Position numbers and translations under genes: made by a program | Shown here: in pieces, positions 17,195 to 25,370 of the stretch | Layout: each line of letters starts with the position of its first letter | Position numbering within the stretch: position 1 is the stretch's first letter | Notes under the pieces: generated by a model | Told to the model about the DNA's origin: nothing | Database searches by the model: none | What the model saw: only the letters and a program-made list of their open reading frames with translations | Assembly: GCA_964368625.1 (NCBI GenBank) | Contig: CAYJBH010000010.1 | Span: forward strand, 11,963-75,962 | Source: CAYJBH01 sp964368625 | GTDB lineage: Bacteria; Bacillota; Clostridia; Oscillospirales; Ruminococcaceae | Reading direction: 5' to 3' | Length of the DNA: 64,000 nucleotides

Positions 17195-18274
17195 ATGGAC
17201 ACAAAACAGAGAATAAAGGCAGTATTTGATGGCGAAAAGCCTGATAAACTTCCTTTTTGGCCAAAGATTTCTAAGTCTTATCTTAAACAGCAAACGGGAG
17301 GCTTTTCTTCAATGAACATTGAAGAAATTCACGCCCATATAGGTTCTGATTATTTTAGCTTCGACTATTATGATTTTAACGAGATTCTGCCACCAAACAT
17401 GAGTGTAACAAAACATACTGAAAAGGATGTTAAGGTTACCAGATATACCGTAAACGGCCACGCTATGGAGTATCACGAGCTTAATACAGATGCCGTTGAT
17501 GATGCCCACCCAACAAAATATCCTATAACCTGTGAAGAGGATATGGAAGCGATGATCGAATTTTTTAGCGCGGTGGAATATGAGGCTGCTACAGAAGTAA
17601 TAAAGGCACACAACAAATATGTGGCTAAAAACAACGATAAGTTTTTTCTCTTTCCAGTAAGACCATCACCCTTAATGGATCTCGTTCAGTATAAAACAGG
17701 TATAGAGGAATATTCCTTTCTGAGCTATGATTATCCCGAATTAATGGAACAGCTTATAGATTCCATGCATAACGCACAGCTAAAATATTATAAAAAGGTT
17801 GCAGAGTATACCGATATAGATAGCATTATCTCAATAGAGAATACCTCAACAACCTTAATTAGCCCACAGCTGTTTAGTAGGTACAGCCGCAAACATTTAA
17901 CCGAATATAACGAGGTTTTAGCACAGTATGGCAAAAGACAGATTTTGCATATGTGTGGCAAGTTAAAGCTTTTGTTGCCCGACCTAGCAGAGATTCCTGC
18001 GGCAGCAATGGAGGCATTTACATCACCTACTGTTGGTGATACCACGATTCGAGATGGGTTTACAAATCTGCCTAATAAGGTTATAATTGGTGGGTCATGT
18101 GCTTCTCTATGGGCTAGCGAAAATCCAACTCTTATAGCAAATACAATTTTGTCTGACATTGAGAATGCCGGAGGAGTAGATAGGTTAATACTGTCCTCAG
18201 GTGGCGAAATCCCCTACACCGCTACGCCAGACATTATTAAGAAAGTTCGAGAAATAATCCATGGAACACTATAA
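17195..18274 (+). CDS. URO-D superfamily protein
   Basis: The 359-aa protein has the uroporphyrinogen decarboxylase/cobalamin methyltransferase fold: the N-terminal MDTKQRIKAVFDGEKPDKLP, the central ILHMCGKLKLLLPDL and the C-terminal SSGGEIPYTATPDIIKK. Classic HemE carries an RQAGR motif near the N-terminus; here the equivalent position reads FWPKISKSYLK, so haem synthesis is unlikely. Members in sugar operons are poorly understood; some in the superfamily are corrinoid methyltransferases. The HMCG histidine and cysteine could bind zinc as in that group. Position after the permeases suggests a role in handling the imported compound, possibly a methylated one (inference). Confidence 0.8.
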   Translation: MDTKQRIKAVFDGEKPDKLPFWPKISKSYLKQQTGGFSSMNIEEIHAHIGSDYFSFDYYDFNEILPPNMSVTKHTEKDVKVTRYTVNGHAMEYHELNTDAVDDAHPTKYPITCEEDMEAMIEFFSAVEYEAATEVIKAHNKYVAKNNDKFFLFPVRPSPLMDLVQYKTGIEEYSFLSYDYPELMEQLIDSMHNAQLKYYKKVAEYTDIDSIISIENTSTTLISPQLFSRYSRKHLTEYNEVLAQYGKRQILHMCGKLKLLLPDLAEIPAAAMEAFTSPTVGDTTIRDGFTNLPNKVIIGGSCASLWASENPTLIANTILSDIENAGGVDRLILSSGGEIPYTATPDIIKKVREIIHGTL

Positions 18275-18292
18275 CACTTAAGGAGAGCTACT

Positions 18293-19744
18293 ATGAAAGC
18301 AATAATGTTAATGTTTGATTCCCTTAACCGCCATATGCTATCATCATATGGTTGCGACTGGACGCATACACCAAACTTTAAGAGACTCTCAGAAAAATCG
18401 GTTACCTTCGATAACTGCTATGCTGGCAGTTTGCCCTGTATGCCGGCTAGACGCGAGCTACATACCGGTAGATATAACTTTTTGCATCGTAGCTGGGGAC
18501 CTATAGAACCATATGATGACTCTATGCCTGAAATTCTGCGCGGTAAAGGAATTTATACCCATATGATAAGCGACCACCAGCACTATTGGGAAGACGGAGG
18601 TTGCACCTATCATCACCGTTACGACAGTTGGGAATGTGTTCGCGGCCAGGAAGGTGATCGCTGGAAAGGAATTGTAGGTGAGGTTGAAACCCCTGATCAC
18701 CACGGCCTCTTTTGGAGGCAGGATGCTGTAAACAGAAGATATATTACCTGTGAAGAGGAACAACCGCAGGCAAAGGTTTTTGAGCTTGGATTTGAGTTTT
18801 TAGATTGCAATCGCGACAATGACAATTGGTTCTTACACCTAGAAACCTTTGATCCTCACGAACCTTTCTACAGCATGCAAAAGTACAAAGATATGTACCC
18901 TCACGACTATGACGGTAAACATTTCGATTGGCCACCTTACAATAAGGTTACCGAACCCAGAGAGGCGGTTGAGCACTGCCGACTCGAGTATGCTGCACTA
19001 CTCTCGATGTGTGACGAATATCTTGGCAAGATTTTGGATTACATGGATGAGCATGACATGTGGAAGGATACCATGCTTATAATAAATACCGACCACGGAT
19101 TTTTATTAAGCGAGCATGATCTTTGGGCCAAATGCGTTCACCCATTCTACAATGAGATAGCACATACCCCGTTTTTCGTATGGGATCCACGTACCGGAGT
19201 TGCCGGAGAACGTCGTGAAGCTTTGGTTCAGACAATAGATATTGCACCTACTGTTTTGGACTTCTTTAATGTTGAAATACCTAAAGACATGCAGGGTGTT
19301 CCTCTTAAACAGGTTATAGATGAGGACAAGCCGGTTCGTAAGGCTGCATTGTTTGGACTGCATGGTGGCCATGTTAACGTCACTGATGGACGATACGTTT
19401 ATATGAGAGGTCCAGCTGAGGGAAACAGTCCTTTATACAACTACACACAGATGCCTACCCATATGCGCTGCCTATTCAGCTTAGAAGAGATGCGCACCAT
19501 GTCGATAGCCGATCCGTTTAGCTTTACTAAACAGACGCCGCTTATGAGAATAAATACTATACCCTCTCCATGGTCATCAGCACTTGATATGTCAACTAAA
19601 CTTTTCGACCTTTCAACCGATCCAAAACAGGAAACGCTGATTGATGACGAGGAGATCGAGACAAAAATGTGTAACCTTATGATTGAGCTAATGAAGGAAA
19701 ACGATGCCCCAATTGAGCAATATGTTAGGCTTGGTTTAATCTAA
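18293..19744 (+). CDS. Sulfatase (arylsulfatase A-like, formylglycine dependent)
   Basis: It should hydrolyse a sulfate ester, most likely on the sugar imported by this operon. The activation motif C-x-P-A-R is present as CMPARRELHTGR at about residues 46-57, the Cys being converted to formylglycine. Metal ligands are visible in MLMFDSLNRH near the N-terminus and in NTDHGFLLSEHD at about 263-274. There is no signal peptide, so it acts in the cytoplasm after uptake. An anaerobe needs a radical-SAM sulfatase-maturating enzyme for the Cys-type site; none is in the window. Length 483 aa is normal. Confidence 0.9.
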   Translation: MKAIMLMFDSLNRHMLSSYGCDWTHTPNFKRLSEKSVTFDNCYAGSLPCMPARRELHTGRYNFLHRSWGPIEPYDDSMPEILRGKGIYTHMISDHQHYWEDGGCTYHHRYDSWECVRGQEGDRWKGIVGEVETPDHHGLFWRQDAVNRRYITCEEEQPQAKVFELGFEFLDCNRDNDNWFLHLETFDPHEPFYSMQKYKDMYPHDYDGKHFDWPPYNKVTEPREAVEHCRLEYAALLSMCDEYLGKILDYMDEHDMWKDTMLIINTDHGFLLSEHDLWAKCVHPFYNEIAHTPFFVWDPRTGVAGERREALVQTIDIAPTVLDFFNVEIPKDMQGVPLKQVIDEDKPVRKAALFGLHGGHVNVTDGRYVYMRGPAEGNSPLYNYTQMPTHMRCLFSLEEMRTMSIADPFSFTKQTPLMRINTIPSPWSSALDMSTKLFDLSTDPKQETLIDDEEIETKMCNLMIELMKENDAPIEQYVRLGLI

Positions 19745-19750
19745 AAAACA

Positions 19751-19775
19751 AAAGGAGCAGGTTCACTGCTCCTTT
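19751..19775 (+). terminator. Intercistronic hairpin between sulfatase and GH3 genes
   Basis: A perfect 10-bp stem (19751-19760 with 19766-19775) and 5-nt loop. It has only three T after the GC part of the stem, so it is probably a partial terminator or a processing site rather than the operon end. Confidence 0.5.
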
Positions 19776-19821
19776 CAGGCATTAAAAACAAAAAGAATTG
19801 ATAAACGATTTGGAGATTTTT

Positions 19822-22179
19822 ATGCAGGACATAATTAACGAGTTGGTTGCGACAATGACCTTAGAAGAAAAAGCTTCTTTGTGTTCCGGCAAGAACTTTT
19901 GGACTACTCAGGATATACAGAGGCTTAATATTGCATCTGTAATGCTTACCGACGGCCCACATGGATTAAGAAAACAGGATACATCAGCCGACCATTTAGG
20001 CCTTAACAAGAGCGTAGCATCAACCTGTTTCCCGCCAGCCTGCCTTTCAGGTAGCGGTTGGGACATGGAAAATCTTTATGCCCTAGGCCAGGCTATTGCT
20101 GAGGAAGCAGCACAGGAAAAGGTTTCTGTTGTTCTTGGCCCGGGTGTTAACATCAAGCGTTCCCCCATATGCGGAAGAAACTTTGAATATTTTAGTGAAG
20201 ACCCCTACCTCTCCGGAGAGTGTGGTATTGCTTGGGTTAAGGGAGTAGAAGAGAAAGGTATCGGCACATCGGTTAAACATTTTACCGCAAACAACCAGGA
20301 GGATCGTCGAATGACCGGTAACTCGGTTGTTGATCTTCGTGCTCTCAGAGAAATATATATGGCCCCTTTTGAAGCAGTAGTGAAAAAAGCAAAACCCGCT
20401 ACGGTTATGTGTTGTTATAACAAGGTAAATGGTGAGTATGGTTGCCAAAACGAATACACCCTAAAAACCTGCCTTCGTGAGGAGTGGGAATTTGAAGGCG
20501 CCATTGTTACCGATTGGGGCGCAATGGACGATAGGATAAAGTCTCTCACCGCAGGGCTTGATCTCGAAATGCCCGGAAAAAACAGCTATAATGATGCCGC
20601 TATTGTTTCGGCGGTAAGAAACGGAAGTCTTAACGAAGAAATTCTTAACAATGCTGTTTGTAATATTTTAAAGTTAACTTTACGTAAACATAATGCGAAG
20701 GGTAGCTACAATGTAACTGAGCACAACGAACTAGCTAGAAGAATAGCTGCAAATTCAATGGTTCTATTACAAAACGAAAGCTCTGCACTACCGATTGATA
20801 AATCTTCAAATATTGCACTAATCGGTGAGTTTGCAAAGATTGCACGTTATCAGGGCGCCGGAAGCAGTAAGATAAACCCAACAATGTGCGACTGCCTATT
20901 TGATGAATTTACAAATCAGGGTGTTACCTTCGAATATTCAAGAGGATATAACAGGGACATCGACGAGGTTGATAATTCACTTATCAGAGAAGCTGTCGAG
21001 CTAGCCAAAAAGTCTAATATAGCTGTAGTTATGGTGGGTCTGCCAGACGCATACGAGAGTGAAGGTTACGATAGAAAGCACCTTAATATGCCACCAAGCC
21101 ACAACACACTTGTTGAAGAGGTATCTAAGGTAAACAAGAATGTTATTGTTGTTATCTATGCCGGCTCACCGGTACTAATCCCTTGGAAAAACAGTGTTAA
21201 ATCTATCCTTCTTGCTTACCTACCGGGACAGGTTCCGGGAGGGGCGGTTGCCGACGTATTGTTTGGCAAAGTTAATCCAAGCGGCAAGCTTGCAGAAACA
21301 TTTCCTCTGTCGCTAGAGGATACCCCTGCATATCATAACTTTGCAATAGACAGTGACGACATAGAATATCGAGAAAGTATCTTAGTTGGATACAGATATT
21401 ACGACTGGGCCGGAAAAGAGGTTTTATATCCTTTTGGCTTTGGTCTCTCCTACACCGAATTTAGCTATAAGAATATCAATGTTAACTGGGATAAAGATAG
21501 CTGTAACGGTGAGATTTGCATAGAGGTTGAAAATATTGGCGATGTAGATGGCTATGAGATTATCCAGCTATATGTTGGCAAAGAGCAAAGTAATATCATG
21601 CGCGCACCAAAAGAGCTTCAAGGATTTAGCAAAATTTTTATTGAGGCTAAAAAAAGTAAACGAATAACGCTTCCGATAAATTTTGATACCTTTAAAGCTT
21701 TTAACGTTGCAGGTAATAAGTTTGCTATCGAAGCAGGAGAATACAGCCTGTATGTTGCGGCATCAAGCAGAGACATAAGATTTACCGAGACGATTGATGT
21801 TGCCGGTGAAGATTTTGCTCCCGGCTATAAATACAGCTGTGAAGAAGTTATAAAAAACGGAATACTTGATGTAAGTCGCGAAGAGTTTATGAAGGTTTAT
21901 GGTCAAGAATTGCCATTAACAGAACAGCAGAACAGTTTGCATATTAACACCAGGCTCTCGGTAGCTCTCAAAACTAAGGGTGGAGAGCAAATGTTTGATG
22001 AGTTCGGCAAAAAAATATCAGCAATGTTTTCAGATGGAAGCGATATGTCGAGGATGATGCTTGCAATGATTAAGGATATGCCCCTGCGTTCGCTAAGCAT
22101 GCTCGGTGGCGGAGCTCTTGATAAGGGAACGGTTATTAATATGATTGAGCAGGCCAATAAGATAAATAATACAAAATAG
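19822..22179 (+). CDS. Glycoside hydrolase family 3 (beta-glucosidase/xylosidase type)
   Basis: The ATG at 19822 is chosen because GGAGA lies 6 nt upstream; an in-frame TTG at 19798 lacks a site. The 785-aa protein has no signal peptide and acts in the cytoplasm. The GH3 N-terminal barrel shows LTDGPHGLR, GPGVNIKRSPICGRNFEYFSEDP-type residues and the catalytic nucleophile Asp in VTDWGAMDDR. The second alpha/beta domain and a C-terminal fibronectin-III-like domain (FGFGLSYTEF onward) follow. A C-terminal extension of about 80 residues, Met-rich and helical, goes beyond the usual end. It is the last gene of the sugar operon. Confidence 0.93.
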   Translation: MQDIINELVATMTLEEKASLCSGKNFWTTQDIQRLNIASVMLTDGPHGLRKQDTSADHLGLNKSVASTCFPPACLSGSGWDMENLYALGQAIAEEAAQEKVSVVLGPGVNIKRSPICGRNFEYFSEDPYLSGECGIAWVKGVEEKGIGTSVKHFTANNQEDRRMTGNSVVDLRALREIYMAPFEAVVKKAKPATVMCCYNKVNGEYGCQNEYTLKTCLREEWEFEGAIVTDWGAMDDRIKSLTAGLDLEMPGKNSYNDAAIVSAVRNGSLNEEILNNAVCNILKLTLRKHNAKGSYNVTEHNELARRIAANSMVLLQNESSALPIDKSSNIALIGEFAKIARYQGAGSSKINPTMCDCLFDEFTNQGVTFEYSRGYNRDIDEVDNSLIREAVELAKKSNIAVVMVGLPDAYESEGYDRKHLNMPPSHNTLVEEVSKVNKNVIVVIYAGSPVLIPWKNSVKSILLAYLPGQVPGGAVADVLFGKVNPSGKLAETFPLSLEDTPAYHNFAIDSDDIEYRESILVGYRYYDWAGKEVLYPFGFGLSYTEFSYKNINVNWDKDSCNGEICIEVENIGDVDGYEIIQLYVGKEQSNIMRAPKELQGFSKIFIEAKKSKRITLPINFDTFKAFNVAGNKFAIEAGEYSLYVAASSRDIRFTETIDVAGEDFAPGYKYSCEEVIKNGILDVSREEFMKVYGQELPLTEQQNSLHINTRLSVALKTKGGEQMFDEFGKKISAMFSDGSDMSRMMLAMIKDMPLRSLSMLGGGALDKGTVINMIEQANKINNTK

Positions 22180-22181
22180 AT

Positions 22182-22223
22182 AAAAATAACGGGCTTCTTC
22201 TTTTAGGAGAGCCCGTTATTTTT
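22182..22223. terminator. Bidirectional intrinsic terminator
   Basis: A perfect 14-bp stem (22182-22195 with 22210-22223) with a 14-nt loop; the stem ends in AAAAA on one side and TTTTT on the other, so it works for both the plus-strand sugar operon and the minus-strand thioesterase gene. Confidence 0.85.
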
Positions 22224-22239
22224 ATACATTTTACTATTA

Positions 22240-22992
22240 CTATTTTTGCTGAAATACTCCATAGAAAGATATTTTATCGGTGTTATTATTATGCCCACGT
22301 ATAATGATTCTGTTACCATCAACTGCTCTTTGTGTTGTAAAACTCTCAAACTGCTTTAGCTCAGACAAAAAGTAAATTTCCATTCGTGAAATATTTTCAA
22401 GGTTAGCCTCATCTTCGTTTAAACTATCATAACAGAAATCGCCATATCTTGCGTTATTAACGTGTCCTAATCCATCAATATAACTTCTTTGAACGATAAG
22501 CTTATCGATATCTGTAAAGTCATATTTCCCTTTAAAGGTGGGGCGTGCTTCTAATAATATCACCTGTTCAGGTTCCATGATTGCAAATGGTAGCGGCCTT
22601 TTTCTATAAATAGTTCGTTCAGCTAGATCAAGGAGGGTGGAATAGGTTGCACAGTTAAATACAACCTCTCCTGCTTCATTTTTTGCCTGCATCTCTCGCC
22701 GGAAAAATATTCCTTTACTCTCGGAATGCCAGGTGGTTACAAAAAGCGGCTCAGTTCCACGAACCGGCATTTTAGGTTCTACCGTAAGAGATAGCAAAAC
22801 CCATGAAAGATCGGTAGCTATAAGTTTTTCAAAGTCAAGGTCATGCTTTTTAAGGTGTAACCCTACTATGGTATTTATAATAGTTTGAAAACCGGCCGGC
22901 TTTAATAAACCACTACTGTTCAAAAGCGAGAATTCCGGTTCATAACGATAAACGTCATGTATTTCGCTATTCATTGTTGTCTTGTCAGTCAT
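22240..22992 (-). CDS. Acyl-ACP thioesterase family protein
   Basis: A double hot-dog thioesterase that would release fatty acids from acyl carrier protein in the cytoplasm. Supporting features are the N-terminal hot-dog with LLKPAGFQTIINT, the RREMQAKNEAGEVV strand in the first half, and the second hot-dog with IDGLGHVNNARYGDFCYD at about residues 174-191, where Asn and His occupy the catalytic area. Length 250 aa is normal. Its ATG overlaps the stop of the DUF4091 gene by 4 nt (ATGA), so the two are translationally coupled. The physiological link between them is not known. Confidence 0.85.
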   Translation of the reverse strand: MTDKTTMNSEIHDVYRYEPEFSLLNSSGLLKPAGFQTIINTIVGLHLKKHDLDFEKLIATDLSWVLLSLTVEPKMPVRGTEPLFVTTWHSESKGIFFRREMQAKNEAGEVVFNCATYSTLLDLAERTIYRKRPLPFAIMEPEQVILLEARPTFKGKYDFTDIDKLIVQRSYIDGLGHVNNARYGDFCYDSLNEDEANLENISRMEIYFLSELKQFESFTTQRAVDGNRIIIRGHNNNTDKISFYGVFQQK

Positions 22993-24632
22993 ATTCTCTT
23001 CTCAATCTCGTTATTTACACGATTACATAGTCTTATGATAAAATCCTTTTCCATAGGAAAATTATTAAACTTTATCTCACCGCCTGCCAATTCCCTTATT
23101 ATTCCTTTAGTAAATTCGGCATCGGTAAGCGACTCTAAAAGCTCTAATCTTCGAAGATCATAAAAGGCTTCCATCTGAACTTCATTGCGTATCGAACTGT
23201 ATACTACTCCATCAGGACCCGGATAAACTAAAAATGGGTCGCCCGAGGGAAATGAATATTCAGCATCGGTTACAATATACGGATTAATTGGGTGCAGAGA
23301 ATTTTGGCTGTTATAAAAATTATATCCCCAGTGCAAAAAGCCCTTTATATCATAAAGATAGCAAAGAGTTCCCAATATTCTGTTTCGGTAAGAAGGCATC
23401 GAGAAAAAACGATTGGGAACATCCTTTCCCTGGGCGCAACAATAATAAACCCATAAATTTGTTACTCCGTTGTTTATGAAAGGTTCAATATGATCGTCGG
23501 ATGGGATTGGTGCTTTAACCGCCCCTGATTTATAGAAATCATAGCTACTAAGCGCATCCACAATCGTATATCCTTCAAGCAGGTCGGCTACCTGTGCTTT
23601 AGCGGCCTTATATCTATCCATGTCTTCAAGCAATGGCTCATCTGAAATATGGAAATAAATAGTCTCGTTGTTGTATCCCTTTGCAGTTAAAAATCCTATT
23701 AGGGCTGGTATAAACGCTTCTAAAAAGCTGCGATATTTCTCGGATGTAGCCTCAACATGCCAACCAAAAATTTCCTGCTCAACCGAATTTACCGTTGCAG
23801 TAATCTTAGGTGAAAACCTTGCTCCCCACTGGCTAAACAGGTGGGCTACCTCAATATGGGTAATACCATGCTTTTTGCAGATATCACACCATCTATTTAG
23901 CTGTGTGAAATCGAAAATATAGTTACCGTTATCATCCTTTTCTATCTTAACAAGCTGAACGGTTAACCTTTCACCGCCTACCTCTATGTCGAGTGGTGGG
24001 GTTATAACCGGGGTTAGCAGCATATTAATTCCTGCATTCTTTGCTGCAAACTCTATAAATCTTTCGGTTATCCTCCAAAATTCCTCCGAAAAAGGTTCTA
24101 ACGAATAATAGCTGCATATGCCATCACAGTGAAACCATTCGGTATGTATAAATGATGTTTGTGGAAGCTGTGCCGATAGCACGTTAATTCGAAGCTGCTG
24201 CTCAAAAACATCCTCTTCGTTAGCCTTAACCCTAACTGTAAGGCTATAACTACCGGCTGAAACATCCTGTGTAGGAATATCTATCCAGAGGCTTCTAAAC
24301 TGATTATTAATCGGGATTATAATTCCATCAGAAGGAATCAAAAGATCAGGGTATAACCCCGGGGTTGTTCTTAAATAGTTAATATCTCTTGTGGGGAATA
24401 CCGGCAGCTGCGATGGCACTAACTCTACCGATCGTAGATTTGAGTCCATTCCCAAAACACTAACTCTAAATGGAGATGATTTTGATGCAGTATTAACAGT
24501 GGTATAAACAAGTTGAAGAGATATACATTCACCGCGTATCGCCGTAATTAGAGAAACGTTTAGTGCCTGCGGGCGAGAATCTGCAAATACCTTTTCAAGC
24601 GAATCTGATAAATAGAATTCATATTCAGCCAT
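22989..24632 (-). CDS. DUF4091 / GH123-like protein
   Basis: A 547-aa cytoplasmic protein with an N-terminal beta-sandwich (about 1-155) and a TIM-barrel-like domain carrying the adjacent acidic pair Asp331-Glu332 (HISDEP), the position of the catalytic pair in GH123 N-acetylgalactosaminidases. The DUF4091 hallmark follows with KGFLHWGYNFYN at about 437-448. Hydrolysis of an N-acetylgalactosamine-containing glycan is plausible but not proved. No signal peptide is present. It has its own promoter (24681-24709) and overlaps the thioesterase gene. Confidence 0.75.
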   Translation of the reverse strand: MAEYEFYLSDSLEKVFADSRPQALNVSLITAIRGECISLQLVYTTVNTASKSSPFRVSVLGMDSNLRSVELVPSQLPVFPTRDINYLRTTPGLYPDLLIPSDGIIIPINNQFRSLWIDIPTQDVSAGSYSLTVRVKANEEDVFEQQLRINVLSAQLPQTSFIHTEWFHCDGICSYYSLEPFSEEFWRITERFIEFAAKNAGINMLLTPVITPPLDIEVGGERLTVQLVKIEKDDNGNYIFDFTQLNRWCDICKKHGITHIEVAHLFSQWGARFSPKITATVNSVEQEIFGWHVEATSEKYRSFLEAFIPALIGFLTAKGYNNETIYFHISDEPLLEDMDRYKAAKAQVADLLEGYTIVDALSSYDFYKSGAVKAPIPSDDHIEPFINNGVTNLWVYYCCAQGKDVPNRFFSMPSYRNRILGTLCYLYDIKGFLHWGYNFYNSQNSLHPINPYIVTDAEYSFPSGDPFLVYPGPDGVVYSSIRNEVQMEAFYDLRRLELLESLTDAEFTKGIIRELAGGEIKFNNFPMEKDFIIRLCNRVNNEIEKRI

Positions 24633-24680
24633 ATTAATGCCCTACCTTTTATTATACTTACAAGTTATTCTGTAATGAGT

Positions 24681-24709
24681 ATTATATCAGCTTAAGAGGG
24701 TAATTGCAA
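24681..24709 (-). promoter_or_regulatory. Predicted sigma-A promoter of the DUF4091 gene
   Basis: On the minus strand TTGCAA (24704-24709), 17-nt spacer, consensus TATAAT (24681-24686), 48 nt before the start codon. Confidence 0.65.
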
Positions 24710-24738
24710 TTAGAAATAATGTTTTTCTAATTAACACT

Positions 24739-24784
24739 AAAAAATCGAACCAAAGTTTCCACCTTCCTGCGTTTCCTTTAGTTC
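24739..24784 (-). terminator. Terminator after the GNAT gene
   Basis: On the minus strand a 9-bp stem with one G-T pair (24776-24784 with 24747-24755) is followed by GATTTTTT. The loop is long (20 nt), which lowers confidence. Confidence 0.5.
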
Positions 24785-24811
24785 AAATTTTATTTTTAGT
24801 ATTTTCATGCA

Positions 24812-25330
24812 TCAATCACTGTCTACCGATAAGTCAAGTTCATATGCAATTCTTGGCGAACCGTCGGCAAGTTTTATAAACCCACGATCAATAAATCCAT
24901 TCTTTATCATCATTCTTCTCATCGATTTGTTGTCTGCATGGGTGTCGCATCTAAGGGCAACTATATTTTGTTGGCAACTTTTTTCTTTACAATAATCTAC
25001 TATCATCCCTCCAACACCGCGGCCCTTCATTTCGGGCAAAACTGCTACCCTGTGTAGCGATGTATAGGGTGGCGGTAGAATAAAAGCTCCACTTTCGTCA
25101 TAAGCAGGATCAACCGCATCTGTAAAAACAAAGGTAGCCACAGGACAATCATCTATAAACAATAGAAAACTCTCATTTTTTGCAACATCATCTACAATTA
25201 ACTCGATGGTTGGATAGTTATCCTGCCACTGATCAACACCGGCATCGGCAAGTGCCTTTTTCCCGGTTAAAAGTATGTCTAATACCGTGTGTACTTCCTG
25301 CTCTGTTGCAGGGCGAACAAAATTTGCCAT
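24812..25330 (-). CDS. GNAT family N-acetyltransferase
   Basis: The 172-aa protein has the GNAT layout: N-terminal MANFVRPATEQEVHTVLDILL, the acetyl-CoA pyrophosphate loop PEMKGRGVGGMIVDYC at about residues 98-113 (R/Q-x-x-G-x-G/A pattern), and the C-terminal MIKNGFIDRGFI. It transfers an acetyl group to an unknown amine. It starts 40 nt after the peptide-binding lipoprotein gene on the same strand and may be transcribed with it. Confidence 0.88.
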   Translation of the reverse strand: MANFVRPATEQEVHTVLDILLTGKKALADAGVDQWQDNYPTIELIVDDVAKNESFLLFIDDCPVATFVFTDAVDPAYDESGAFILPPPYTSLHRVAVLPEMKGRGVGGMIVDYCKEKSCQQNIVALRCDTHADNKSMRRMMIKNGFIDRGFIKLADGSPRIAYELDLSVDSD

Positions 25331-25370
25331 TACTAATCCTCTACCTGTATCCTTACTGTTAATGCTTTAT

